Below the pieces are notes generated by a model, which had not been told where the DNA came from, searched no databases, and was given only the letters and a program-made list of their open reading frames with translations. Source: Cytobacillus solani (GTDB lineage: Bacteria; Bacillota; Bacilli; Bacillales; Cytobacillaceae). From it: a stretch of 64,000 nt of DNA. Shown piece by piece: positions 35,573 to 44,199 of this stretch. The DNA is taken from assembly GCF_001420595.1 (NCBI RefSeq), contig NZ_LJIX01000006.1, forward strand, positions 2,279,058 through 2,343,057, in the 5' to 3' direction. The position numbers and the translations under genes were made by a program. Each line of letters begins with the position of its first letter. The first letter of the stretch is position 1.

Positions 35573-36481
35573 ATGCAAATAAAAAACTTCCTGATTGATG
35601 AAAGTTTAAAAGAGCTAACTAAACATCATACAGTTGTATTGCCAATTGCATGTTATCAAACCACCATTACTCAAAATATACATGGCTATATTCCACTTCA
35701 TTGGCATGACGAAATTCAATTTGTGTTGATCGTGAAAGGGGAAGCAATTTTTCAAATTAATGAAGATTGGATAGTGGTTCGAGAAGGTGATGGACTGTTT
35801 ATTAATAGTGGACGCCTGCACATGGCACAGGAAAAAGATCAGTCGGGTTGTGTCTATATTTGCTTAAACCTCTCTCCTTATTTTGTTATATCACAAGAAC
35901 TTTATACTACATATGTAAAGCCTTATATTCAAGCGACTAATTTACCTTACCTATATGTAGATGCAAATGAGATTTGGGGGAAAAATATTTTAGATGCAAT
36001 TTTAGAAATCTATCAAAGTATTGAGCAAAAGCCCCAATACTATGAAATCGATATAACCATGCAACTAACATTAATTTGGAAAAACTTAATCGATAATGGT
36101 TTTAAACTAGAATATGTTCAGACAGAAGTATTAAAGAGTAAAAGAATGAAGGAAATGTTAAGTTGGATACATCAGCATTATGCAGAAAAAATTATGTTAG
36201 AAGATATTGCTAGGGCTGGTCAGCTGAGCCGTTCTGAATGCTGTCGGTATTTCAAGCGCTTTTTAAAATGTACACCATTAAATTATGTTATAGATTATCG
36301 TATTCAAAAGAGCTTATATCTACTGCAGCAAGGTGATTCTACTATTACTGAAGTTGCCTATCAAGTTGGTTTTAATAGTACAAGCTATTTTATTAAAGAA
36401 TTTAGAAATTCCATGAACATGACTCCCTTAGCATACAAAAAAAATAAAATGCATAAGGACGAAGCTGGTTTTGTCTACTAA
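35573..36481 (+). CDS. AraC-family transcriptional regulator
   Basis: A 302-residue regulator. The N-terminal cupin sensor domain has HWHDEIQFVLIVKG and INEDWIVVREGDGLFINSG. The C-terminal AraC double helix-turn-helix begins MLSWIHQHYAEKIMLEDIAR and ends AYQVGFNSTSYFIKEFRNSM. ATG 35573 follows GAGGTG. It is divergent from the four-gene diaminopropionate/N-carbamoyl cluster and probably activates it. The ligand is not known. Confidence 0.92.
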   Translation: MQIKNFLIDESLKELTKHHTVVLPIACYQTTITQNIHGYIPLHWHDEIQFVLIVKGEAIFQINEDWIVVREGDGLFINSGRLHMAQEKDQSGCVYICLNLSPYFVISQELYTTYVKPYIQATNLPYLYVDANEIWGKNILDAILEIYQSIEQKPQYYEIDITMQLTLIWKNLIDNGFKLEYVQTEVLKSKRMKEMLSWIHQHYAEKIMLEDIARAGQLSRSECCRYFKRFLKCTPLNYVIDYRIQKSLYLLQQGDSTITEVAYQVGFNSTSYFIKEFRNSMNMTPLAYKKNKMHKDEAGFVY

Positions 36482-37126
36482 ATGTTCATGAATGCTACCA
36501 ATCCGTCCTTCAGGAAGAATCCTTGCATCTTTAAAGAATTTCCAGCAATTGAATCAATATGTATGACCCGGAGATTGCAGGTTTTGGTTGAACACCGATA
36601 ACAGGCCCCGTTTCCCGAAAGCAGCTAAAATCATTTTTCACCGAATGACAGAAGAACAAACCAGAAAACGGTGGGGAAATGAAGCACTAAAGGAGAAAAA
36701 GAAAGGCATCGTAAAGAAGGAACTATTCTAAAAAATCTGATGGTTAAAATAAAGGTTTGATTTGATGGTAAAAAAATAAATGGTTAGAACAACCCCTACT
36801 TGCTCCAAATAAAACCGAAATCGCAAAAGAAATATATTGTTCTTCCCCACAGGAAGGGTATTTTATATTTTTAAGAAAAAGTTTTGTTAAACACAACAGT
36901 TATTCTAAGTGAAAACATTCATAAACTATTTTTTTCATAAATATCCAAATCAACCACCTAGTGTTATTCAAGAATCTGACCCAAATTGTTGAACAAAGTA
37001 CAAACGCACTCTAGAACTATCCTGCCCCGATAGTTCTTTAAGGGTAGTTTTTCACTTTAATGCGAATGTATGATAATGCTAAGAATTGTATTTTCAAAAG
37101 GCCGCCAATTGGCAGCCCTTTGAAGT
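36482..37126. other. Intergenic stretch with an unidentified frame fragment and one repeat copy
   Basis: A short frame around 36600-36731 reads HRMTEEQTRKRWGNEALKEK and stops. It has no start and I do not recognise it. A copy of the dispersed repeat lies at about 36975-37060, with ACTATC/GATAGT arms around a C-rich loop (37017-37035). No intact gene. Confidence 0.4.
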
Positions 37127-37767
37127 TTAAACTAACTCTAAGATTTCTTTGAAATTATTCACTACAAAATCAGCTTGTTTTAATTCATCTTCTTGAGCAA
37201 AGTCAAAGTTCACACCAACGGCAATAAGTTCATTATCCTTAGCAGCAGTTATATCTGAAGAACGATCTCCGACAACGTAACCTTTTCCAATTTGATTTTT
37301 ACTTTTCACCATTTGTACTAAATCAGACTTATGCCCAGATTTAATCAGTTGGATACTATATGTATTTTGAATAAATCTATCCAAATTATAAGTTTCTACA
37401 ATTGCTTGTAAATATTCTATCTGTCCATTGCTGGAAATAAATAAAGGATACTTTTTACTTAACTCATTTAATGTTCTCTCCACATCAGCATATAATGCAC
37501 CTTTTTGTGCTTGAATTAGTTCAATAAGCTTTTTATGAAAAATCTCATTGCTCTTTACTCGTATTTCTAGTGAGTGGTTTGGGCAAAGTGTTTCCCATAC
37601 CACTGGTAGAGGGACACCCATAATTCCCCTATATTGCTCAATCGGTGTTTTTGTATCCCATAAACTTTTTTTCGTAGTACATCAAATGTTTCTTCTAGGG
37701 CAGGATCTAAAATTAAATTTGTTTGAAATAAGGTTCCATCCATATCAAAAATAATTGCTTTACTCAT
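37127..37767 (-). pseudogene. HAD-family hydrolase (phosphoglycolate phosphatase-like), frameshifted
   Basis: The N-terminal frame gives SKAIIFDMDGTLFQTNLILD (HAD motif I) up to LRKK. The remainder, SLWDTKTPIEQYRGIMGVPL through motif II (LFISSNGQ) and motif IV (VVGDRSSDITAAKDN), is in another frame. The switch is at a run of seven A (reverse strand, about 37666-37673); eight A would restore a protein of about 213 residues. AGGGGGAA precedes the ATG at 37767. It is either a recent pseudogene or a homopolymer read error. Confidence 0.82.
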
Positions 37768-38255
37768 TGAAAATTCCCCCTCCCTCTATCTCTCAGTAAA
37801 ACATAATATAATTTTTAAAAAGCGCTGCCATAGAGACAGCTCCAATCTTAAGCTAACGCTACCCGTTAGTTTAAGTGAAATTCTTCACAATCTTTTGCAC
37901 ATTAGTCAAATAGAAAGGACGTCGCCACAGCGACCATTAATTTTAAATAAGCTAATTTTCTGACTCCGCAGGAGCTATATCGTTCCCTTGATCTTGCCAT
38001 AACCTAATACTTTCCCTTGGCCGATTGACTAGCTGTCTTAGCTTCTTGCCGGAAAGGTTTGAGTGTCCTACCGGCCGGAAGCTTATTCGGGTTGCAGTGT
38101 TTTACGATTCGGAAGGTAAAAGGGAAAAATAATTAAAAAGACCTCTCAGATTTCTGAGAGATCTTAGACTAACATTTTTAGGTTAATTATAGGTCTTTTA
38201 CGATGAGTATTAACATAGCATTATTAAAATTTTAAAGATATAAATGTTTGTCAAG
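37768..38255. other. Intergenic stretch with one repeat copy and a GC-richer island
   Basis: A copy of the dispersed repeat with CTAACG/CGTTAG arms lies at 37826-37885. A GC-richer patch at about 37975-38120 has open frames on both strands (+: PERFECPTGRKLIRVAVFYD; -: FRPVGHSNLSGKKLRQLVNR) that I cannot assign. The CTCTCAGA/TCTGAGAG hairpin at about 38143-38162 may be a terminator. Confidence 0.4.
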
Positions 38256-39734
38256 CTAACTATTTTTAACCTCTTTTATATATTCCCATGTTTGACCTTT
38301 ATCTTTTGATTGATAAAGTGCACTACTATTACCATTATAGTCTCCATCTGAACCTTGTCCTATCAACAGATTAAAAACTCCATCTTCTTCATAAGGCATA
38401 CCTGGAGAATCAAAAGGGCTTATAGATTGTCCATTATCTAATTTCACTTTATGAGGTGTAAAATTTACCTTCTTAAATGAAGTACCTCCGTCATCCGTAC
38501 GATATAATGCTCCTTCATTACCTGAGGGATTGACTGCTCCTAAAAATCCAAGTTTGTCATCCAAAAAAACTAATCCTGAGGCACTTCCGATTGTCCCGCT
38601 AAATGGGTCATTATTTATAACAGTCCATGTTTTTTCCCCATCCATGGTCTTGCTTAGTGAATAAAACGTACTTCCTAATGCTTTATCCGTAACATTTAGT
38701 TTAAATCCGACTTCTTTAGATAGATAAAATTGTTCCTTAGTATTCTTTAATTCATTTTTCTTCTCATTAGAATTTGCTTGATTTTGAGTAGTAGATGGCT
38801 TACTCCAATTCGGATCACCTATTAAGTTATATCTTGCAGGGGTAATCATTTTTTCCTTCCCAGGGATGAATATTGATACCGTATATCCAATTATCTCTGA
38901 AGTTGCAACTTCCGGACTATACTCTTTTCCGTCCTTATCAATATTAATGATTTCATTTGTATTATATCCCCAGTTTCTTTTTCCATAATAAACCAACCCA
39001 TACTGATTTTCGTTCCACTTACTAACTTTTTGTTTAATCGGAATAATACTAACTGTTTTAACTAAAGGCTCTACCAACTTATCGACATTATAAGTGGGCC
39101 CAGCATAACCATTTAATATTAAAGTAATATTTTTTGATTTATTTTTATCAAAAGTTATTAGGTAACTCTCTTCTTTTCCATCTTCATTTTTCCCATATAC
39201 AAATGTATCAAATGATGTAATTGTTCCATCTGAATTAAATTTAAGGGAAAAATTATTTACCATATATAATTCTTGGGGCAAAGTATGATCTTTATTTATA
39301 TCTTCAAAAATACCTTTTAAACCATAATTATATATATTGTTATGTTCAAATTTAACTGACCTTTCATTTTTTAATCGTTCTATATACCATGCAAGTTTAC
39401 CGCCGTAATTTGTTGCACTTTTATAAATGTTCACTCCATATAATAATGTAATTGCAACAAAGATGATAATCGAAATATATTTCCATGACTTCAAATTAGT
39501 TAAATTTTTTAATTTATGTTCACTTTCTTTTACCATTTTAATTGTAGTAAACAAAATGATCGATAATAATAAGACTATGCTTAATAATAAAATATATAGA
39601 TTATTATTCATTCTTCCATACTTGCATATTGAAGCTAACTCATGTCCAAAAATCCAGTATCCAATTATGAAGATTGGATTTGTTAATAATGAAATAAGTA
39701 CTCTTTTTACATTTCCCCTAAATATGTAGATCAC
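38256..39734 (-). CDS. Membrane-anchored protein with C-terminal BNR/YCF48-like propeller repeats
   Basis: A 492-residue protein. Three hydrophobic segments lie in the first 110 residues, followed by an extracytoplasmic region. From about residue 340, motifs typical of BNR/sialidase-like blades appear (TMDGEKTWTVI, YRTDDGGTSFKKVNF, YQSKDKGQTWEYI). The start is uncertain: GTG 39734 is the furthest one with a weak GGGG upstream. Similar proteins of unknown function occur in bacilli. No enzymatic motif was found. Codon use is very AT-rich. Confidence 0.65.
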   Translation of the reverse strand: MIYIFRGNVKRVLISLLTNPIFIIGYWIFGHELASICKYGRMNNNLYILLLSIVLLLSIILFTTIKMVKESEHKLKNLTNLKSWKYISIIIFVAITLLYGVNIYKSATNYGGKLAWYIERLKNERSVKFEHNNIYNYGLKGIFEDINKDHTLPQELYMVNNFSLKFNSDGTITSFDTFVYGKNEDGKEESYLITFDKNKSKNITLILNGYAGPTYNVDKLVEPLVKTVSIIPIKQKVSKWNENQYGLVYYGKRNWGYNTNEIINIDKDGKEYSPEVATSEIIGYTVSIFIPGKEKMITPARYNLIGDPNWSKPSTTQNQANSNEKKNELKNTKEQFYLSKEVGFKLNVTDKALGSTFYSLSKTMDGEKTWTVINNDPFSGTIGSASGLVFLDDKLGFLGAVNPSGNEGALYRTDDGGTSFKKVNFTPHKVKLDNGQSISPFDSPGMPYEEDGVFNLLIGQGSDGDYNGNSSALYQSKDKGQTWEYIKEVKNS

Positions 39735-40185
39735 CCCTATTTCATCTTATTTATCTATATTGAGTATACTTTGTTTTACTAGATTTTTGCATGATTCGTG
39801 ATTATCATGTTATACATGAAGGTCAATAATACCCGTGTTTATATAAAAAAGCCCCTTAAAAATAGTCTTAACTACATAAATTGGAAACAGGAAAAAAGGC
39901 CGGTTTCTAACCTTTTAAGCCCAAAAGAGTATCACGGCTTCACCGTGAAGTAGCTCCCAGGAATGTGATGTTACTAAATAATCGCTCTTTAAACATTTTT
40001 CTTATTCAACTATACTCCCCCTTTACTTCAATAAGAAAAGGCATATCTCCTTCGTAGAGAAATGCCACCTTTAGAACAATAACAACAGGTGATGATTGTT
40101 GTTGAAGCAGCACACACTTTCCTTTAGATAAAAAATTTATGAGGTAGAGCCATATTGCAAAGCAGAAACGGTATTAACTTCAAGC
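39735..40185. other. Intergenic stretch with a dispersed-repeat copy
   Basis: It contains a CACGGCTTCACCGTG hairpin at about 39931-39945 and a copy of the dispersed repeat at about 40008-40080 (CTTTACTTCAATAAGAAAAG followed by a GGCAT/ATGCC hairpin). No gene is supported. Confidence 0.45.
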
Positions 40186-40214
40186 AAAAAAAAAGAGGAG
40201 AGTATTTCTCTCCT
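40186..40214 (-). terminator. Terminator of the 86-residue gene
   Basis: An AGGAGAG/CTCTCCT stem followed on the reverse strand by nine T, directly past the stop codon. Confidence 0.85.
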
Positions 40215-40216
40215 AG

Positions 40217-40477
40217 TTACTGAGGTTCATGTCCGTTTATTGGCGAACCAGTTGAAGTATGTTCATTTACCCAATCAAGAGACACCTTCGAAACGGCTGA
40301 CCAATTAGGGATTTGGTTGCTATGCTGCTCTACCCAACTCATACAATATTGTGGGTCTATGCTCTTTTCTTGGCAATGTGCTAAGAAAGACTGAATGTTT
40401 TCCTCAGTACAGTTTTCCCATGAACCACACGTTTCACCCCAAATACGCTCCATCTCCTGTTTAATATCATTTACCAT
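40217..40477 (-). CDS. Hypothetical protein, 86 residues
   Basis: A small acidic soluble protein beginning MVNDIKQEMERIWGETCGSW. AAGGAGG lies six bases before ATG 40477, which decides the start. It has Cys residues in ETCGSWENCTEE and QYCMSW and ends in a Ser/Gly/Pro tail. It has its own terminator, so it is a real single-gene unit. Family unknown. Confidence 0.65.
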   Translation of the reverse strand: MVNDIKQEMERIWGETCGSWENCTEENIQSFLAHCQEKSIDPQYCMSWVEQHSNQIPNWSAVSKVSLDWVNEHTSTGSPINGHEPQ

Positions 40478-40617
40478 ATCTGAATCCTCCTTGATTAAAT
40501 CTAACAAAATAAGTTTGTCCAAGGAGAAGAAAAATATTTACAGAAGAGGTTCGACGTAGACCGAAACAGTTCGATTAGGAGATTAATTTCATAATTCGTT
40601 TATTATCTGCTTTTTAA

Positions 40618-40710
40618 TGTAGCCTGCTCCCGTTAATACAACAAGAAAAAGCTGCCCTCATGACAGCTTTGATCTTCAACTATTGCACCCGTTAGCCTAA
40701 CAATCATTTT
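40618..40710 (+). repeat. Two copies of the dispersed structured repeat
   Basis: The first reads CTCCCGTTAATACAACAAGA and leads into an AAAGCTGC/ACAGCTTT hairpin. The second has CTTCAACTATTGCACCCGTT followed by AGC. They lie directly after the small membrane-protein gene on the other strand. Confidence 0.6.
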
Positions 40711-40901
40711 TCAGATATAGGCATATATTTTGTAAAATAAGCACCTAAAATCAACAAAACAACAGTAATTGACCAATTCAATAACCCCATAAAATTAAAC
40801 CAATAGGCTAAAAGATTTGTTATACCAATAAGATAAAAACAAATTGGAGTTAAAGCACTTTTTATCCCTGTTATACCTGCCTTCTTTCTTTTTTGAACCA
40901 C
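40704..40901 (-). CDS. Small membrane protein, start uncertain
   Basis: The frame from GTG 40901 gives 65 residues with two hydrophobic segments (ICFYLIGITNLLAYWF and WSITVVLLILGAYF). The same frame stays open upstream for 20 more codons, adding a third hydrophobic helix (VPIILSIILILALVFSITLV), back to an ATA at 40959-40961. A good GGGGGAG site is correctly spaced before that ATA. So the true start may be a rare ATA or an ATG mutated to ATA. Family not recognised. Confidence 0.5.
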   Translation of the reverse strand: MVQKRKKAGITGIKSALTPICFYLIGITNLLAYWFNFMGLLNWSITVVLLILGAYFTKYMPISEK

Positions 40902-41208
40902 AAGAGTTATGGAAAAAACAAGTGCAAGTATTAATATTATAGATAAAATAATCGGTACTATTTTAACTCCCCCTCTTTATAGAAATATATACCATATTTC
41001 TTTTTTCTAAATTAACGTTTCATAACTAATTTAGTTTCATTTCTTACTGCATTACTCGTTAGCATAAGTACATCGTTTCACAAACCCACACCAATATTAA
41101 CATAAAACCCCATTTTAATTTAGAAGTGTTATTCAATTAAATGGTCCTTTTCATAAAGAAAGATGACTTTCCTTATTTCAGAAAAGCGCCCGATCGTAAT
41201 ATAAGTTT

Positions 41209-41238
41209 AACCAGTTTTTACTGGTTGAATTTTTTTTA
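41209..41238 (+). terminator. Terminator-like hairpin upstream of IS110 element
   Basis: An AACCAG/CTGGTT stem followed by GAATTTTTTTTATT. It lies just outside or at the left edge of the insertion sequence. Confidence 0.6.
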
Positions 41239-41254
41239 TTTAGTTTTATTATAG

Positions 41255-41440
41255 CGGTAGTCGGAGTAGAACGTAGCGCCCGTGGGACTTGATCCCGTCA
41301 GCAAAACTGTTCATTCCCTACTTGTATAAGCATGTTTCAGGCTGGTTGGGACAATGATCCCGTTTAACAAGCGAACCTATGATAGTACAAGCAGATCTAG
41401 GGACAACCGACTAATCTTAATTTCTAAGGAGGAGATGATG
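41255..41440 (+). ncRNA. Candidate IS110 bridge RNA region
   Basis: The noncoding DNA before the transposase contains two similar hairpins, GGGACTTGATCCCGT at 41285-41299 and GGGACAATGATCCCGT at 41348-41363, separated by about 50 bases. IS110-group elements such as IS621 express a structured bridge RNA from this position, with two loops guiding target and donor DNA. The match in position and two-loop form is seen; that this is a working bridge RNA is inference. Confidence 0.4.
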
Positions 41441-42680
41441 ATGAATCCAGTAGTAGGTCTTGATGTTTCTAAAGGGGAAAGTCGGGTACAAGCATTCTTG
41501 GATAAGGGTCAACCTTTTCGTAAAAGTTTTAGTGTAAAACATACAGTCGAGGGCTTTGAGAATTTATTAGGGCTTCTTAAAAGAGATTGAAAGAGTAGCT
41601 GATGGTAAGCAACCTTCGGTTATCTTAGAATCAACAGGACATTACCACTCTCCTGTTATTCAATTTTTAGAGGAACAGCAATATGTTTATATTATTGTGA
41701 ATCCCCTTATCTATCATCGAGCAAGGAGCACAAGTTTAAGAAAGGTAAAAACAGACGCTGTCGATGCCTATCTTCTTTGTGAACTATACTACAAAGAAGA
41801 AATTGAACCGTATAAGAAAAGAGGTATTCAACTCTTAAACCTTCGTAATCTTACAAGGCAACAAGAGACAATTTCAAGTATCTCTACACAAACCAAGATA
41901 CAGCTTCTAACAGTGTTAGATCAGGTATTTCCTGAATATAGAGGTGTCTTTGGTAATTTATATTCAAAAGTCTCTTTACAGACTCTCTCCTTATTTCCTA
42001 CTTCTGAACATGTACTAAATACTACTGAATCCGTATTAACTGACAAGATTGTATCGTTATGTACCAGACGTTCAGAAAAGTGGGCAAAAGAAAAAGCACA
42101 AAAGCTTATTGAGGTTGCACTACGAAATCCTTTTCAAACCAATTTGTATGAAAGCCATATTTTTAACCTAAAGATGTTAATTACTATCGTTCTTCAATAT
42201 CAAGAGCATCTATCAAAACTAGAAACAGAAATAGATGCCCTCGCTAAAGAAATTGAAGAATATAAGATTATCCAGTCTATCCCTGGTATCGGAGAAAAGA
42301 TTGCGGCAACAATCATTTACGAAGTTGGAGAAATAGATCGGTTTAATCACCCTAAAAAGTTAGTTGCCTTTGCAGGAATAGATCCTAGTGTTTACTCTTC
42401 TGGAAGGTTCACAGCGACAAACAATCGCATAACGAAAAGAGGATCTAGAAGGTTAAGGCAAGCTTTATATATGGCTGTGTACTGTGGAATTCGAGATGCC
42501 CGTAAACAAAAAACGAGCGATACCGTTATTCCTCGAAACAAAAAATTAAGAGAGTTTTACGATAAAAAACGCGATGAAGGTAAACCCTATAGAGTAGCGA
42601 TAATTGCTTGTGTTAATAAGCTTTTACACTTGATTTATACACTTTTAAAGAACAAAACCATCTTCCAAGAGTTAGCTTAA
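41441..42680 (+). pseudogene. IS110-family transposase with one frameshift
   Basis: The first 50 codons give the RuvC-like start (NPVVGLDVSKGESRVQAFLD) up to LLGLLKRD and a stop. The rest, IERVADGKQPSVILESTGHY through KTDAVDAY to the end, is in another frame. Removing one A from the AAAA at about 41579-41582 joins them into a protein of about 413 residues. The C-terminal Transposase_20 domain (SIPGIGEKIAATIIYEVG, YSSGRFTATNN with the catalytic Ser) is intact. AAGGAGG precedes ATG 41441. IS110 members do not normally need frameshifting, so this copy is probably inactive unless there is a read error. Confidence 0.85.
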
Positions 42681-42706
42681 AAACTATATTTAACAACATA
42701 AAACAA

Positions 42707-42738
42707 AACCTTCCAATAATGAAAATCAGGAAGGTTAT
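42707..42738 (+). terminator. Hairpin after the IS110 transposase
   Basis: An AACCTTCC/GGAAGGTT stem 27 bases past the stop codon with a short T run. Confidence 0.6.
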
Positions 42739-42846
42739 TTGGCATACTCATCTTTAGTATATCATCTAATTTTTCATTTTTTTATTGAAAAATGTTGACA
42801 ACTATTGGCTGGTTTTGTTGAATATATTGACGGGGCTTTTTTAAAA

Positions 42847-42906
42847 ACAACTTTACTGTTATTAAATCGACTTTATTATGATTTAAACAACTTTATTTTC
42901 ATGAAA
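42847..42906 (+). repeat. Three 20-bp tandem iteron-like repeats
   Basis: Units starting at 42847, 42867 and 42887 share the core (A/T)C(A/G)ACTTTA and are exactly 20 bases apart. They resemble transposase-binding iterons. No gene is near enough to explain them. Confidence 0.4.
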
Positions 42907-42962
42907 CATTAAGAAAAAAGGCACTCAGCATATTCAGTATTTTTGTTTCATTTTTCAACATA

Positions 42963-43043
42963 TTAAGTAAAATTGTGTCAATTAAAATGACACGAATTTA
43001 CTTAATAAAATAGAAAAAAACCTTATTTCTAAGGCTTTTTGGT
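42963..43043. other. Two hairpins between IS110 and the arsenic island
   Basis: 18-base arms with 16 matches (42963-42980 and 42988-43005, TTAAGTAAAATTGTGTCA type) around a 7-base loop, then a CCTTATTTCTAAGG hairpin with CTTTTTGG. The first has the same GTGTCA/TGACA ends as the island-flanking repeats. Confidence 0.5.
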
Positions 43044-43078
43044 TTAAGTATTCTTGTGTCGTTCGTCATCCCCTCTTG

Positions 43079-43101
43079 ACGGTTGACATAAAAGTACCTA
43101 C
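43079..43101 (+). repeat. Left copy of a 23-bp direct repeat flanking the arsenic island
   Basis: ACGGTTGACATAAAAGTACC plus TAC is identical to 54991-55013, 11.9 kb away, in the same orientation. A degenerate inverted copy (ATTCTTGTGTCG) lies just to its left. 43102-43365 holds no recognised gene. Confidence 0.7.
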
Positions 43102-43365
43102 TACAGATATTTTAAGGATGTTACTTCCAAAGTGACTGTTGGATTTTTGTTTCACTGGCATGTACAAATGGCAGCAACTCCTAAAAATTTTTTCTCATAA
43201 TTAAAGTAATGGGATAAGTCAAGTCGCCAGATTACATGAATTTTCTCCACAATGTTCTATTTTTTCTTGTCGAATCCTTTATCGACTAAGCACTAGTTTT
43301 GCTGAAAAATCAATTTTTATGAAATAAAGTAGGAATTACATTCAAAAAGAAAAAAATTCTAATGG

Positions 43366-43404
43366 AATAAAAAAGTGGTTAGTTCTAAATTGAACTAACC
43401 ACTT
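43366..43404 (-). terminator. Terminator at the end of the ars operon
   Basis: A 12-bp perfect AAGTGGTTAGTT/AACTAACCACTT stem followed by T6 on the reverse strand, just past the HesB-like gene. Confidence 0.9.
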
Positions 43405-43415
43405 TGAAATCATAC

Positions 43416-43691
43416 TTAACAACAATTATTGACACCTAATAAAACCAATCCTGTACCCTCTGTGTTCTCTTCTTTATCTAAAGTTAATTCTTCGATTGTA
43501 GTTACATTTGAATCTATCGCTACTTTAATTCCGTTAATAGTAGTTACTGTATCAGATTCTAAAGGTGCATCTAAAGATAATGCAAATTGCGGTCCACAGC
43601 AACCAGCTACTGAGTAAAGGCGAATCCCTTCTGCATCATTCTGACTTAATACATTTTCTAATAATTGTTTAGCTCCGTCTGTAATTTTCAT
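43416..43691 (-). CDS. HesB/IscA-like protein in the ars operon
   Basis: A 91-residue protein of the iron-sulfur biosynthesis-like (HesB/YneR) type. Cysteines occur in VAGCCGPQF (residues about 31-32) and as a C-terminal NNCC pair. The two vicinal cysteine pairs differ from the usual single-Cys A-type pattern and would suit As(III) or Fe-S binding. An AGGAGG-type site lies upstream. It is the last gene of the ars operon, 23 bases after the phosphatase. Its role in arsenic handling is inferred from position. Confidence 0.8.
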   Translation of the reverse strand: MKITDGAKQLLENVLSQNDAEGIRLYSVAGCCGPQFALSLDAPLESDTVTTINGIKVAIDSNVTTIEELTLDKEENTEGTGLVLLGVNNCC

Positions 43692-43714
43692 TTGTTTCTC
43701 CTCCTAAATTTTTT

Positions 43715-44143
43715 CTATGCATTTTGAAATATTCTTTTCAAAGCTTCCTTCATCTCTGGTTTTATATTAATTTTTGGTCGTACTGTTTTAGCTTTTTCTT
43801 CTGCTTCTTCAATCTTGTTAGCCTTCCCTAAAGCTAAAAGTGTACCTATCGCAACGGTTCCAGTACGGTTACTGCCACCTTGACAGTGAAAATACACATT
43901 TTTACCTTCATTATATGCTTTTACTACCCGATCAATAGATTCCTTAACGGATTCATCTTGATGAGTTTCATCATCAACAATTGGGCTATGAACACGATTA
44001 TATTTCAATTTATCTGTAGGTGCTTCTGCTCGTAAGTCAAAAATAATATCTACTTTTTCATTTTCCATCATACCTTCGACATCATCTGCACCCCCAATAT
44101 AGATACGATCTTTAATTAATTCATGATAATTCTTAACTGTCAT
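43715..44143 (-). CDS. Dual-specificity/tyrosine phosphatase-like protein in the ars operon
   Basis: A 142-residue protein with the CX5R signature HCQGGSNRTGT (Cys 87, Arg 93) and a general-acid candidate Asp in PIVDDETHQDE. The fold type is the DSP/cyclin-dependent kinase inhibitor 3-like phosphatase. It lies between arsA and the HesB-like gene with spacings of 56 and 23 bases. A phosphatase active site can bind arsenate, so a role in arsenate reduction or arsenate-ester hydrolysis is possible, but this is inference. Confidence 0.82.
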   Translation of the reverse strand: MTVKNYHELIKDRIYIGGADDVEGMMENEKVDIIFDLRAEAPTDKLKYNRVHSPIVDDETHQDESVKESIDRVVKAYNEGKNVYFHCQGGSNRTGTVAIGTLLALGKANKIEEAEEKAKTVRPKINIKPEMKEALKRIFQNA

Positions 44144-44199
44144 TTTTCATCCTCCAATTATATCTGATTGCCATGTACATAAAATCATACATATATCCC

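Larger units (their letters stand above)
41240..42760 (+). mobile_element. IS110-family insertion sequence, approximate extent
   Basis: A DEDD transposase gene with a long noncoding left end (about 190 bases) and a short right end. IS110 elements usually lack clear terminal inverted repeats, so the ends are estimates. The transposase gene carries a frameshift. Confidence 0.65.

Noticed and set aside
36595-36731. Short + strand frame HRMTEEQTRKRWGNEALKEK
   Set aside because: No start codon context and no family recognised. It may be a fragment of a lost gene.
37975-38120. Open frames on both strands in a GC-richer patch
   Set aside because: Neither has a start with a ribosome site, and neither matches a family I know.
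41354-41440. Upstream extension of the IS110 transposase start
   Set aside because: The good ribosome site sits just before ATG 41441, and the extension lies in the probable noncoding RNA region.
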